Below are positions 23,101-35,096 of a DNA stretch of 64,000 nucleotides, piece by piece. The stretch comes from Rhytidiadelphus loreus (Eukaryota > Streptophyta > Bryopsida > Hypnales > Hylocomiaceae), in the NCBI GenBank assembly GCA_947034895.1, contig OX344763.1, positions 75,721,093-75,785,092 of the forward strand. Direction: 5' to 3'. A program made the translations under genes and the position numbers. Positions within the stretch are counted from its first letter, which is position 1, and each line of letters starts with the position of its first letter. Below the pieces are notes generated by a model. The model saw only the letters and a list, made by a program, of their open reading frames with translations. It had not been told where the DNA came from and did no database searches.

Positions 23101-24330
23101 ATGACAGTCACTAATCTTCTATATGTTATGGTAGACTCCTCCCTAAAACGGGACCCTCATGCTTCAGCGTTCCATATCCCACTTCATTTAGTCAAGGGAG
23201 AGATAAGTCAAGGGACTTCCTCGGAAAGGGATGTTGACGTTTCAGGTGGAGTTCCTCGTCAAATCCACAAGCAGAGCAGTCCTCGATTGGTTGAACAAGA
23301 GAAGCCACGCAACTCAGCTGATAATGTTGTCATAGAGTGCTTTGCTGATGATAAGAGCGGCCAGGCTTATGAACCTAATCTGGGTTCAGAGTTAGATTCA
23401 TCAGATGATGAAAGAGATACCACGATGCCTAGTCTGCGTTCAACCTTGGGCACCACCATTTCAGATGTCAATGAGGAGAATGATGTTGATTCTGAGGATG
23501 CTGCACGAAAGAGAATGGACGTCATCAAGTCGTTAGATTTGGGTCTGAAAACCCCCAAGCTACAAAACCAAGAGGGTCCTCAACCAGAAGTTGCAATATG
23601 TGAGGGGGCGAAGTTGAAAGAATGTGGCGTGACCTCAAAAGAGAGCAACCCTGCTGGCGGAGGATTTCACATTCACGAGCTTCCTAGGCTAAAGTCAAGA
23701 CTTCCGAGTGCTCTTTCTGGGGAAGAAGAGGGATTGGTGATTGGGAAGGCATTGGAGCCCAAAGATGGAGGTAGAAGGTCAGTGGTGACCAAGCTGGGGT
23801 CACAATGCTTGGTAGGGCAGCGAGGAAAAGGTATGGAGGTTGGAAGCAATGAGAACTACATGGAGTGTAGTAGAAAAGGTTCGGAGGATAAGGTGGGGGT
23901 TGTGGCTAAAGAAGTGGAGGTTTGTGAGCGGATTGTGGACCCTGTGACACAACAGGTGGAAGTTGGGATGAAGCTGGTGCACGATGGAGTAATGGCAGTA
24001 GAGTTTGAAGCTACCACTATAGAGGTGCAGAACACAGCAGTGGCAGTGGAGGACGTGGGAGTAGAGCCTGTGGAGCCCGGAGCTCTTGAGATGGGAGCTA
24101 TGGTTGTGCAGGCGGGAATAGAGGCAAGATCACCATTCAAGAAGAAGGCGAGGAGGGCCAAAGGTTCGACAGTGTTGGATGACTTGGAGGTGGCAAATGT
24201 GTCCGCCCCCGAGAATGTGTGCTCTGCAAATAAGAGGACTTTGAAGGAATTATCAGAGCTTGTTGGAGTTACTGACAGTTTGGTTCTTGTTCCAGAGAGC
24301 ATTGTTCGGACCAGAGCACGTGCTGCTAAC
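23101..24330 (+). pseudogene. Hypothetical protein frame, 3' truncated by a MULE-like repeat
   Basis: About 410 open codons from ATG 23101. The composition is Val/Glu/Lys-rich with a Ser/Asp/Glu segment near 23395-23500 and a KKKARRAKG basic stretch (about 24140-24160) that could be a nuclear-localisation signal. The end reads VRTRARAAN before sequence belonging to the repeat at 24331 takes over, so the native C-terminus is lost. No domain is recognised. It may be exon 2 of the RING-like gene upstream, since same-strand splice signals fit, but this is not proven. Composition is plain coding-like, without stops. Confidence 0.45.
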
Positions 24331-26395
24331 AGGGTTGACAAATTGCAACGACCAGGGCAAAATCATGTCCATTTTTTGGACGTTCGAACGTCCGAACGTC
24401 CGAATTTTCCAGACGCGCGGACGATGTGGACGGCGTCCATCGGACGGCACCCGTTGGACGTTTAGATGGTGCGGACGAGCGGTCGGCGTGGACAAGCGGA
24501 TGGCCATCTTGGACGGGTAGACGGTGCGATCAGCGCGGACGGCCATCACGAACGGGCGGATGGCCATCGCAGACAAGAGGACGACGCAGTTGGCGTGGAC
24601 GACCATCGCAAACGGGCAGATGGCGCAGTTAGCGCGGACGGCCATCGCGGATAGGCGGACGGCCCGACCAGAGTAAAATGTCATAAAACATGATATTTAG
24701 ACCTCTTTTACACATAGTAAAATGTCTTTTTTCAAAAAACTTTGAACTACAAAAAGGTTGGAAATGAAGTCAAGTTTCACCTCAAAGAATCCGTTTCAAA
24801 TTCCAACCTTCCAACAAAAAGTTATGAACCATTTTCTAAGGTTGTGCTTGAAAATGGTCAAAAAATTGCCGTCCGCTCCTCCGATGGCCCGTCCACTCCT
24901 CCGACCCACCATCTGCCTTTTTGGACAGCCCAACCGACCCTCTAACGACCTTAGTAAAATGTCATAAAACATGATTTTTAGACCTCTTTTACGCATAATA
25001 AAATATCTTTTTTCAAAAAACTTTGAACTACAAAAAGGTTGGAAATGAAGCCAAGTTTCACCTCCAAGAATCATTTTCAAGTTTTGACCTTCCAACAAAA
25101 AATTATGAACCATTTTCTAAAGCTATGTTTGAAATCGGCCAAAAAAACGCCGTCCTCCCCTCCGACTTCCATCCACCCATCTCACCACCCAAAGGACCCT
25201 TTGAGTCTCCAATCCGCCATCCGCCCTTCCCACCCGCCGTCCACTCCTCTGACCCGCCGTCTCCCCTTTCAACGGCCCGTCCGACCCTCTGTCGACCGCA
25301 GTAAAATGTCTTAAAACATGATTTTTAGACCTCTTTTACGCATAGTAAAATGTCTTTTTCCAAAAAACTTTGAACTACAAAAACGTTGGAAATGAAGCCA
25401 AGTTCCACCTCCAACAATCCGTTTCAAGTTTTGACCTTCCAGCAAAAAGTAATAGACCATTTTCTAAGGTTGTTTTTTATAATGGCCAAAAAAACGTTGT
25501 CTTCTACTCCTCTCCTCCAACCCCCTGTTTGCCATCTAACCACTCGTCCGCCTATTGTACCCTCCATCCAGCTGTATTGTATTAATGAATTTTTAAAAGT
25601 ACAGATTCGCTTTTCAAGGCTTCTATTTAATACTACAAAGTACAAACATCCTATATAGCATTTATGTATACAAAGGAAGGATAATCCAAGTTAAACTTTC
25701 ACACATTGAAATATGCACTATAATTGTTATACCTTAAACCCTAAATCTTAAACCCTAAATCCTAGATCCTAGACCCTAAACCTTGAATTTTACATTAGTG
25801 AACAAACACATTGCTTTAATGTGCAAAATATGTTTGACTTCTAATTCCCTTAAAATGTGATTATCATGATGTACTACATATGGATTTTTGCATAGTTCAT
25901 AAGCTTATTCATATATGTTGTCAACATGTTCTTGGTATTTTCTACATCAATTATGATGTGCCAATTTACAAATGTCAAACATACAATTGTAATTTGAAGT
26001 TTTTTTTCTTTAAGTTTTGTTGTAAAATGCATTAATAGTTTGAAACATCAAAGTATACATAGTACAAGCAATTATATTATTTTATAATTGTATTACAAGA
26101 TGCTACAAAAAATGCTTTAAATATTTTAATGTAATTTAATGTTGTTCAAGATTAAATATTGCATTTATACAACAAAAATATTATTGAAGTTATTTTCCTA
26201 CATCCTTATACCTATAAATTGTAAATTGTCAATTATATATCTCATATGAAAAATATTGGTGCTTGAATAGTTTAAAACATAACCGACTTTTGTCGAACCT
26301 GATGGCCCCTTATATGATTCCTTCAACACTTTTGGGTTCCTTATTTTTACTTAAGAAGATTGAATTGATCATTATTTAATTAGACAAGAGATTTG
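24331..26395 (+). mobile_element. MULE-like non-autonomous element, copy 1 (3' end unresolved)
   Basis: Begins AGGGTTGACAAATTGCAACG, almost identical to the start of the element at 56389, and cuts an open frame. Inside: a GC-rich minisatellite of GGACGGCCATCGC-like units (about 24480-24665), then two or three diverged tandem blocks that begin AGTAAAATGTC and run about 280-350 bp (24675, 24953, 25302), then AT-rich DNA with CCCTAAA-like runs at 25735-25790. Similarity to the inverted arm of the 56389 element stops at about 26395. I could not find the matching right end or target duplication. There is no transposase frame. Confidence 0.6.
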
Positions 26396-27219
26396 TTAAA
26401 AAGAAAATTCTCATCCAACCTTCATCCACAACAACATTACATATTTTGTGCAAACCATACTATACTAACCTTAATCATAATTATATATGAATAAAATTAG
26501 ATGAATGCAAAATTTTAAAAGCAGATGACATCCAAGCCTTGGATTCCAAATTTTGAAAATGAATTGAAAAGCTTAAGCATGATACCTATTTGGGCCTTGT
26601 CATCAATTTTGGAACTTCTCATGGACAGGTGGCAGATTGTGAATGGCTTGAGCTCAGAAATTTCAAAGCCAAAATGGCGGGTTGTGAATGGTAGGTTGTA
26701 AGTGGCTATGAATTGGGCTAGCATTTCAACACACCGGCTAATCTTAATGGGTCACCAGCTATTTCAATACATTAATTCAGGGGGCCTTATCACAACGACC
26801 ATGCTGTCAATTAAAAAAGCATCAACAATATGTTTAAACTTGGTGCTCCAGATTTCCATTGTCAGATAATTGCATCCCATTCGTATATCAAAGCTATCAA
26901 AGCTATTTATGTATTTTATTTAAGGCTTCATAATCAATCAACAATACTTTTGATTTAAATAAGGATTTACAGCTTGGTTCTCACTGTTGCTAAAGAACCC
27001 CATTGTCAGAGGACCGCTTCCCATTGGTGGATTCAAATCCATCCTTTAATTCCAATGGGATGGCAAAAATAGAAACCCTAATCCCAAATTGAATACATGT
27101 GAGTACTTACTGGTAGTGCTAGTACTCCCAAATTCTGCCACAAGTATAGGGGGTCTAGTATACTTACAACCCTTGATTCGGATGTGTGTGTTGTTTAGGG
27201 GTTGATGTGTGTGTAACTT
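26396..27219. other. AT-rich spacer, no gene seen
   Basis: No coding frame longer than about 70 codons and no repeat that I recognise. It separates the MULE-like copy 1 from the LTR-like remnant beside P1-D. Confidence 0.4.
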
Positions 27220-27654
27220 GAGTGGCGATATTCCCTACCCCTCGGAAAGAGCAAGTGAAGACCCTCTGAGGGTAAAACAGAGGTACCAAAAACCGGATAG
27301 TAGGAGTGGAAATCCGGATCAAGTTGGATCCGGATTAGATTCTAGAAGGTAGTAATTCTGAAACCTAGTGTATGTGTGCACTAGTAGAAAATCCTGCCCA
27401 ATCTGTTGTTTTGATCGCGTTGATCATCAACAAAAATTTGTTGATGATCAACGCGACCAAAACAACAGATTGGGCAGGATTTTCTACTAGTGGTGAGAAC
27501 GGATCCTACAACAAAGTGTTAAGTTCCGGGTAGATCCAAACTCCGGAAACCTAACTATTTAGACAATGTCTGGAATTCCCTGGGACGATAACTCGTGTCA
27601 TCTTAATGCATTTGTTGTGTTAAAGATACCTACGTCTAGACTGCGCGTACGACA
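27220..27654 (+). mobile_element. LTR-like remnant inserted in P1-D
   Basis: Parallels the last 300 bp of the element inside P1-B (45948-46243): ACCCCTC(G/C)GAAA, GACCCTCTGA(G/A)GGTAAAACAGAGG, TTCCCTGGGACGATA, CGTGTCATCTT and the terminal GCGTACGACA are shared in the same order. It ends abutting the P1-D coding sequence. Probably a solo or truncated terminal repeat. A MITE is nested in it at 27379. Confidence 0.5.
27379..27492. mobile_element. CACTA-type hairpin MITE, 114 bp, GTG target duplication
   Basis: Starts CACTAGTAGAAAATCC and ends GGATTTTCTACTAGTG. The arms are near-perfect complements over about 55 bp with almost no loop. GTG flanks both sides (27376-27378, 27493-27495). Near-perfect arms suggest recent insertion. 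If transcribed it would make a miRNA-precursor-like hairpin. Confidence 0.85.
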
Positions 27655-28139
27655 AGACAGAGCTAGCGTCAGCTCAAATGAGAGCTGATAACGCAAACGA
27701 GCGGATGCTCAACATGGAATTGCACCAACGCAATATGGATTGGATGAAGGAGGAGTCTCGGAAGAACAAGGAACTCATTCACTTGTTGATGGGGAGGGTT
27801 GGAATCCAACCTGTTGCTGAACTGCAGCCTTCGACACAATCGCCACCGCTGATGCTACAAGGCCAGCCATCGAGCTCCAACATCAGCAATGCCTCCAGTC
27901 CTGTGCATTCGAAGAATGCACCTCCACCTCTTCCTCGTGCCGATCCTGTCCCGGTCCCACTCTTGCTAGCAGAAGAAGCTCCAAACTCCATTGAACGGAG
28001 TGCTAGCGACGCCAACGAGAGAGACACCGCCATGGAAGACGTTGAGATTGGGCACAACCTGCCAGTCGATGCTTCCAAGCCAGCTCAAGCTGGTGCTGAC
28101 CAACCCAACAAAGAACCACCTGCAGGTTGTGCCCATTGA
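27655..28139 (+). pseudogene. P1-D: C-terminal fragment of a fourth P1 copy
   Basis: An uninterrupted frame from about 27657 to TGA 28137. It begins TELASAQMRADNANER and continues LNMELHQRNMDWM. This aligns without gaps to the P1-B stretch that reads RTELILATLRAEQAEQ, then LNM-stop-MHKSTQQWM-stop, so the two TAG codons of B at 42606 and 42636 face Glu and Lys codons here. It is a coiled coil, then a Ser/Pro-rich linker, ending with the VEIGHNLPVD block also found at the end of P1-B (VVVGHNLTVD) and P1-C (VEIGHNLQVE). Upstream parts are missing, replaced by the LTR-like remnant. Downstream DNA at 28340-28460 resembles the start of P2-B (AGGCC(T/C)CTGAATCT), so a P2-D once followed. Confidence 0.65.
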
Positions 28140-28513
28140 CCATTTAGTGTCCTTTGTATAGTTGCGACTCGCGCTGAACTGTATTGCAGTGTATGGACTA
28201 GAGATTTAATTGTAGAGCCTTTTCTAGGTTGGAGCTCCACCTCGAGTGGAAGGAATAGTTTTGTAAAATGCAGGAACGGTTTTGTAAAAGAAAACTCATT
28301 TTATGAAATTGTAATATATGGATTTTTCATGGAGATTGTTTTTCCTCATTCTTGAATCGTAGGCCTCCTGAATCTCAAATGCTTGCTTGAAAAAGGACCT
28401 TCTATCGTCGCACATTCTCTTCCACCAATGCCTATATCCCTCCCAAACATAGATGAGTCACTGAGCGATGGGTACCTTCTAGTCCTACATAGGACAACAA
28501 AAACAGTATTTTA
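28140..28513 (+). other. P1-D 3' flank with probable remnant of P2-D exon 1
   Basis: After the P1-D stop, about 200 bp of non-coding DNA leads to GTAGGCCTCCTGAATCTC at about 28360, matching GTAGGCCCTCTGAATCTT at 46706 (P2-B start). A short open stretch follows and is lost at 28514, where an unrelated element begins. No HAD motif remains. Confidence 0.35.
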
Positions 28514-28779
28514 TGACTACAAAAAACGACTGCAGTAAGTCTTAAAATCAAAAAATATGACTCGCGCAAAAATCACTATAGATAACTTGGAATATGACTG
28601 ACTGCAGTCGTTTAGAAGCAGTCGCTTCAGACATCAGTCACATTGATAGTTATATAAATTGAGGGGTATAAATACCCATAATTAGCCATAGTATGCCAAC
28701 AAGGCGTATATTTTGAATTTCTTTGATTTTTTCTTGAGCTGCCCGAGTAAATGAAAAAATCCTACGTAGAATATAACTG

Positions 28780-29090
28780 CGTTGAGTCATATTTTTTGAT
28801 GACGTGGAATATGACTGTAGTCAGTCATATTTTTTGATGATGTGGAATATGACTGTAGTTAGTCATATTTTTTATTGCTATGAAATATAACTGCATTTGG
28901 TTATATTTTTTGATGACTTGAAATATGACTGCGGTGAGTCATATTTTGCAGTCATGTGGAATATGACTACAGTGAGTCATATTTTGCAGTCATGTGGAAT
29001 ATGATTGCAATGAGTCATATTTTTTGATGATTTGTAAAATGACTCTTCTCAGTCATATTTTTCAGTCATATTGAGAGCACCTAGTCATTT
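28780..29090. repeat. Tandem GTCATATTTT...GGAATATGACTGCAGT dyad repeats
   Basis: A unit of about 50 bp (AGTCATATTTTTTGATGA(C/T)(G/T)TGGAATATGACTG) is repeated about six times, with dyad symmetry between AGTCATATT and AATATGACT. Related copies lie at the other end of the element (30465-30555). Such subterminal repeats are typical binding arrays of DNA transposons. Confidence 0.6.
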
Positions 29091-29829
29091 TTTGGAAATT
29101 ATTATAATCATTTTGTGACTCCAAGTAGTCATTTTTTTATTGATATGTATTTTGAATTATGAATTGAACAAATTGTACAACGGTTGTAGGATACCTAAGC
29201 ATATTTGCAATCATACATTAAAATGATTTAATAATTGAATAAAAGATTTTATGTAGTTAAAAACAAATACATATGATTTTAAAGATATACAAGAAACAAT
29301 TATATTGAAGAGGGGATATATAAGAAGGAATGTGACTCCTTTCAATGACATTTATAATTTATTAGTCACAAATACAAAATATGTATATCACAATGAATTA
29401 TTTACACAAGTCAATAGAGAATATATTTCTTACAATAATATGAAGTGAGTTGCAAGTAGCTTCCAACGACTTTGTTCCAATTTTGTTGCTTGCATATACA
29501 ATTAAAGAAATAGGAGGTTAGTTTTTAATGAATATACAACAAAGCTCAATCTTCAAAAGTTTACAACAATAGAAAATATGTAATACAAATTTAGGATAAG
29601 AAGAAAAACAATGGTGATGCAAGGAACAAGAAGAAAAAAGGCAACAAGTGCTAAAAGATAACAACAAATACAAGTTAAGATGCACAAGAAACAATAAGGA
29701 GCAACTACTAAGAGGTAACAAGAAACAACAAAAAAGATTAAGATGCAACAAAAAGAAAGAAAGAAAATAAATAAATAAAGATACAAGAAGAAAAAAACAA
29801 GAAGCAAGAGTGAAGATGTAACAAAAAAC

Positions 29830-30245
29830 AACAACTCTAAGAAGTAAGAGTAACTCAAGATGCAACAAAAAACAACTAAGAAGCAAGAGTGAATTCAAGA
29901 TGCAACAAAACACAACAACTAAGAAGCAAAAGTGAACTCAAGATGCAACAAAACACAACAATTAAGAAACAAGAGTGAACTCAAAATGCAACAAAATACA
30001 ATAACTAAGAAACAAGGGTGAACTCACAAAAAACAAGAGACAAGAGACAACAAAAGGTAAGGAAGAAGAGTCAAAAGAAGTAGTGGCTAGGATTTCAAAA
30101 CCCTAAAAAAATGATGGCTAGGGTTTCAAAACCCTAAAAAGTGGTGGCTAAGGTTTCAAAACCCTAAAAAAATGACTGCTAGGGTTTCAAAACCCTAAAA
30201 AGTGGTGGCTAGGGTTTCAAAACCCTTAAAAAGTGGTGATTAGGT
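29830..30245 (+). repeat. Two tandem repeats: 43-bp and 30-bp units
   Basis: From 29830 to about 30020 a unit of about 43 bp with AGAGTGAACTCAAGATGCAA and CAAAACACAACAACTAAGAA is repeated four times. From 30085 to 30245 a 30-bp unit GTGGTGGCTAGGGTTTCAAA plus ACCCTAAAAA is repeated about six times; each 30-bp unit contains a small dyad (GGGTTT...AAACCC). Confidence 0.7.
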
Positions 30246-30546
30246 TTCAAAATTTTAAACAATGGCTTCTCTATATTTTTTTTGATTGCCCATATTTTTC
30301 TTAGGTTGCCCAAAAACAAAAAAATATTACTACCATGAAAATATGACTAATAATATAACTCAATGTTCTCAAATGAGTTCCCTACCATTCCCTATGAAAT
30401 ACTTTGGTGTTTCCAACAGATGTATAATATACTCTCGTGAAGTACAAGGCCCAAAAACGACTGGTAGTCATATTTTGCAGTCATATTTCTCCGCAAGATA
30501 TTGACTTCCAAGAATATGATTGTGAGTAGTCGCCAATCATCCTTAG

Positions 30547-32415
30547 TCATATTTTTGCAATCATAAAACATTGTCGTTGTTGTAGTGTCATGATTGGACA
30601 CCCAGTTGAATCTAGGTAGAACTTAATTTGGTGTGGCTTGGTGTGTCCAATGAGTCTGTCATCACCATCAAGAAATGATCCTTCAATAAATCCCTTGAAA
30701 TCAAGCACCTCTTCTATAAAGTGAGGGATAATGGGAATGGATTCCACATCCATGAAGGACTTCATGAGAGTAGGGATTGTTGGGAAACTCTCCTTCTTCA
30801 ATAGCATGCTCCATCTTCCAAACAACGCATCAATGTCATTATGTGTGTGGCCAACAATCATAAAATTTACATACACTTCATGAAAGATTTTGTTTGCCAC
30901 AAGTAGAGACCAAAAACCAAAAACAAATTTGTTTTTATTGTTCCCTATGGCGTTATCCATTTGTACATTAAGAATGGGTGGCAACGGTGTTGCAAGAACC
31001 AATGTGTCCGTTGGTGGGGGTAGCGAGGCTTCACACATCCTTGCGCCTTTCAAGACCGCATCAGACAAAGAGGTAGACCTCGAATTCATGAACAACTGCC
31101 GAGAAGAAGACTTTGGTGGTTGTTCGAGGTCCCGCAACAACTTTGCCATTGAATTAATGGTGTAATTTGAATCATGAGGGAAAAGGTCTAAGCCGTAATG
31201 TGCATACCGCACATTAGCATGACCATGTGCAATTATGCTAGTTACAAACAAAGGCAACTTCATAAGGCTATCCAACTCTTTACTCTTACGAGAGAAGACC
31301 GGAGAAGTTGTTTTGGCATGATCCATCTTGTCATGCATAATTGTTAAGCACTCGTGTGGAAAATTATACGATTGATATCGATTTGCATAATACAACTCCC
31401 TATGTGCTTGAGCAATAGCCAGATGTTTATCAAGTAACATCTGCCACTTCAAACAAGTTTGTGATCTAGCTAAAGTACCCTTAATAAGCTCTTGTAGTTT
31501 GCCACATTTTGCACAACAGGCAAAATTATCTCTAGGCTTCTTTACATCGTACATTGGAAACCTGGAAGATCTAATCTTGCTCAAGTTTGATGAAGAGACC
31601 TCCTTGAGTTCGAAAGCAGCATTGATTTCGTTAATTTTTGCCATCTGACCCTTCCATTGAAAAGTTGCCAAGAGAATCATGGAGACAACCTTGTCTCTTG
31701 ACTTGAGAGTCCGAGTACGATGTGGCATGTGATCCGCCTCCTTCTCAAGAATGCACTTTAACGTAGCTGTAGCTTGTTGAGTAGGCATCCTAGTCTTTAC
31801 GAGCCCAATATTGCCATAAACCGTTGCTTCACAACCGTCCTTCTTATATGCTTGGTAGCGGTAGAAGGTAGACTCTGGGACCCCAAAAATGAACATCCAT
31901 GCTCGCATGCAAACATCTATTCCATCAATAATCACCATCTTTCTCCCTAAAAAGTCACGATGCATTTGTCTATGCACCTCAGTCTTCATGAAAGCTCTGT
32001 GCTTGAATGTAGAATTCTGATACATGCGTTTGCGAAAGGCTCGAATTTTCTCTCTCGGAAACGGCTACACACAATTTCTGCTACAACAAACCTTGCTTGA
32101 AATCGCATTGATAGAGTCTTGAGTGAGTAGGCCTCTCGTTTTTATACGTGTCTCACGTAGCGGGTTCTGAATGTCACTTGTATACGGTCGAACACATGTT
32201 CTCGATGGTGGGTTCAAAAGACTCGCTTGCAAACGATTATAATTATTCCAAGCTTCATAGTCAAATAGAGTTGCTCCACGGCAATGCACAAGTTTAATTG
32301 GCCAAACTATCAATGAGTACACGTGCTCTTTGGGGATGTCCTCCTCAGAATATGATTTACAGAGGTGCACAGCCACATGATCATCACCAAGTGGACCATT
32401 TGCACCAAGCACCAA
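30547..32415 (-). pseudogene. DUF7869-type transposase-like gene
   Basis: Reads from about 32415 (possibly from an ATG at about 32614, across a TAA and a frame change) down to about 30590, where an inserted element takes over the last codons. One in-frame TAG (32065-32067) splits otherwise continuous coding: CCSRNC, stop, PFPREKIRAFRKR. Family features: a Cys pair before an F-x3-(E/K)I-x3-R segment, an IDGIDVCMRAWM...GVPESTFYRY helix-turn-helix-like block, a second Cys cluster (CCAKCGK, about 31500), then the catalytic-looking QMDNAIGNNKNKFVFGF (about 30930) and VGHTHNDIDALFGRW (about 30835). The NKN and GHTH-x-DID pair is diagnostic of DUF7869 proteins, widespread transposon-borne proteins of early land plants and oomycetes. 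The role in transposition is family inference. Confidence 0.75.
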
Positions 32416-32733
32416 GTCCGACTTGACGCTATGACAGGTACCTTCACCAACAAGTACTCCTTCCTAGTTGTATAGAGTTACACACTTTGTGATCCAAAGT
32501 CAACATGGAAGACCTTCGTAGTCGGGAACATCCACAACTGCTCCTTGAGGCACTTGTACTTCAACGTCCAAAAGTGCATATCACTAACATCCTCAGCCGT
32601 GGAATTCATGATATCTGTATATTACAGTGTCAATGAATAATGATAAGAATTCAATTCATATAAAAATTCATAAGAACAAAGATAGCAGTACGATCAATTC
32701 AGCTGAAATAAAACAGGATTCAATCGAGGGACA

Positions 32734-33467
32734 AATCAACTCAAGTCGAGTTGATCTGTAGATCTCCCAAATTATCAAGTCTTCTTGTCATATTCGAAAT
32801 TAACATATTCATGTTGCCTCCTGATCAGATTCCAAAACACCTTACTCAATTACAGATAAGTTCATGATGGGATATTTAAGCAGAAGGAGAATAGATAGGC
32901 AACCAAGACACATGGAAACGTAATGTAAGTATCAAGGCCTATCAGACAGATTAAAGTATGGAGTTATGAAGTGTATCGAATATTGCACCCACATTGATGG
33001 TGTATTGCATATCAGCTCGAGTCGAGCTGATATGCATGGACAATATATCAACTCTATTCATATTCCGGTAACTGCGTATTAGCTCGAGTCGAGTTGATAT
33101 GTATGGACAATATATTAGTTTCATTGAACTTCAATATGCATAAGGCCGATTTGCATTGATTTGCGTATCAGATCAACTCGAGCTCATTTACACCATCACA
33201 TTCAAGTTCATTGTATATAAGAGTTTATATATTTAAACCATAGTCATTCAATATACACACAAAGTCTCTCAAGTTAAAATGAATCATGAGTCCATGGAGA
33301 TGATACATTATGACTTGCCAACGTAAAGTATATATTGAGATTTGCAAATCAGCTCGAGTCGAGCTGATTAGCAAGACCGATTACTATTCTCGAAATTTAA
33401 TATTCTTTCATCATGGGATTCAGATATGAATAAACTACACATCAGCTTGAATAGAGCTGATATGCTG
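32734..33467. repeat. Cluster of B-type palindromes
   Basis: The dyad ATCAGCTCGAGTCGAGCTGAT or close variants occurs at about 32734, 33009, 33077, 33168, 33345 and 33437, with non-repeated AT-rich DNA between. The perfect form at 33009-33033 extends to ATATCAGCTCGAG/CTCGAGCTGATAT-like arms around an odd central base. It lies several kb upstream of the P1-B start, beyond tandem repeats, so it may be part of the same module or a displaced piece. No gene is seen between 32620 and 34000. Confidence 0.75.
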
Positions 33468-33875
33468 TCCCACTAGATTATGATTCTATTAATAGTATCC
33501 GAGGTTTGCGGCGCAATCATCGGAGTTGACTCCACACTACAATAATTCGATTCTGGAGATATGTGCTTGGAGAGACAACCTGTTGAAGAGGACATCAAAA
33601 TGCCTTGCACAATGAATGCAACATCATAATCGTTCTTGAAATGCACAGATTGAATAGAAGTATGCACATCAATATGAATACAAATTCAATTAACACAAAT
33701 CTCAAAAATAAGTCTGCGAATTGTATAAACGTAGACCAGTGCAGTGGCTAAGGAATTGGGTCTGACTTACAGTAATCGAAGTGCGGTGAAGCACCTCCTC
33801 TTTGAATGTGATGGTACACAAAGCAACGTCCTCCTAAAGACCTCCTTCTAGCCTCCTCAAGCATGCACAAAACTA

Positions 33876-34014
33876 ATCATTACAAGCTGAATACAATCTA
33901 GAAAGAAGAATCATTACAAACTAAATACAATCCAGAAAGAAGAATCATTACAAACTAAATACAATCCAGAAAGAAGAATCATTACAAGCTGAATACAATC
34001 CAAAAAGAAGAAAT
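33876..34014 (+). repeat. 34-bp tandem repeat, four copies
   Basis: The unit AGAATCATTACAA(A/G)CT(A/G)AAT plus ACAATCCAGAAAGA is repeated four times with very few changes. A simple minisatellite in non-coding DNA. Confidence 0.8.
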
Positions 34015-34029
34015 GCGCACAAAGGTTCA

Positions 34030-35090
34030 TACAATTGAAGAAGAAGGGGGAAATGAGGTTTGGAATTCGGGTGACAACGTACACCTCAATGTATGGCGGG
34101 AAGAAAAAAGCACCATCTTCAAGAACGTTTTGAAATGAGAATTTCTGAAAGTCGGGAATCCCTGAATACCGTGGGCCTGCCCACCTTTACCCCAGGAAAC
34201 GACATAAAATGTTGAATACAGTAGTTGACTCCACAAAAATTGTGGTGTCAGCAAGGTTGATGAGATTCTTTTTAAAAGAAAATGGTGACTTTCCTAACTA
34301 TCGTGGCTCTACTTTGGGTCCGCGGACTCTCGGTTATCTACAACGTCAATATCACGGGATCTTCAAATTACATGTATTAAAAGAAATATTGCAGTTGCCT
34401 AGGAGAGCCTTTTCAATTTTTAGTAAGCTGGAATATCTTTGTGCCTAGTTTTTAAAAAATGAGTAACTTTTGGGATACCCCCCCCCAAAAGAAGGCAATC
34501 CAAATCTTCCACAAATAAATTGATAATGAAGGATTCACAGTAACTTTTACTAGTTGTTGGATTAGGGTATAGGGTTTAGGGTTTAGAGGTAGGGCTTCTC
34601 ATTGTTTTGGATTGGCTTTGGGAATCATCAAAACACTTGCATACTCCAATAAAAACAGGATTTAGGGGTTTAAAAAAATTAGAATTTGAGTGAGAAATGC
34701 TTTGAAACAAATAAATGCAAAAATTACTCCTTGTTTTCAATAGTCAAACTTCATTTTCACTTCTTTCATTACAATTAGTTTATCAATAAAGCATTGCAGA
34801 AAGTTGGCTCAGTGCTCATGCATCAAAAACATTTGCATTATTAGAAATTTCAATTTGGAAGCCATCACATTTTTGCTTCTCTTTATCCAATGATTTTCTG
34901 AACATGGAATTCTACAAATTTCAATCATAGATAGAGAAGAAGATTCACTATTCAATTTCATATGTAGCCAAAACTAATGACAAAGCTTCTATGCAAATAA
35001 ACAAGTGTTTTCATTATTGATTATTTTCCTCTAAAATAGTGTAAAAAGATAAACCAACGAACTTATGGAATACAAAGCAACCAACTCAAG
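34030..35090. other. AT-rich non-coding stretch
   Basis: No gene is supported. It contains a short TTTAGGG-like run at 34565-34595 and a C-run at about 34480. Short open frames here show no motif. Confidence 0.4.
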
Positions 35091-35096
35091 AACTCC

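Larger units (their letters stand above)
28514..30589. mobile_element. Non-autonomous element inserted at the 3' end of the DUF7869 gene
   Basis: Left end CTACAAAAAACGACTGCAG (28514) and right end, on the minus strand, CTACAACAACGACAATG (about 30586). Inside both ends, dyads of ATATGACT-x-AGTCATATTTT recur (28550-29090; 30465-30555). The right end interrupts the transposase frame just after GCPIMT. A CACTA relationship is possible from the (CA)CTACAA start, but the left end lacks CACTA and I found no clear 3-bp duplication. There is no protein gene; the middle is AT-rich with tandem repeats. Confidence 0.45.

Noticed and set aside
24253..24684. 143-codon minus-strand frame
   Set aside because: Translation of the same minisatellite on the opposite strand at the other element copy.
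25735..25795. Telomere end (CCCTAAA runs)
   Set aside because: Runs are short, degenerate and repeated inside the MULE-like copies at 58480 and 59700; interstitial telomere-like sequence within an element.
28514..30589. Firm CACTA/EnSpm assignment
   Set aside because: The left end reads GACTACAA rather than CACTACAA and I could not match a 3-bp target duplication.
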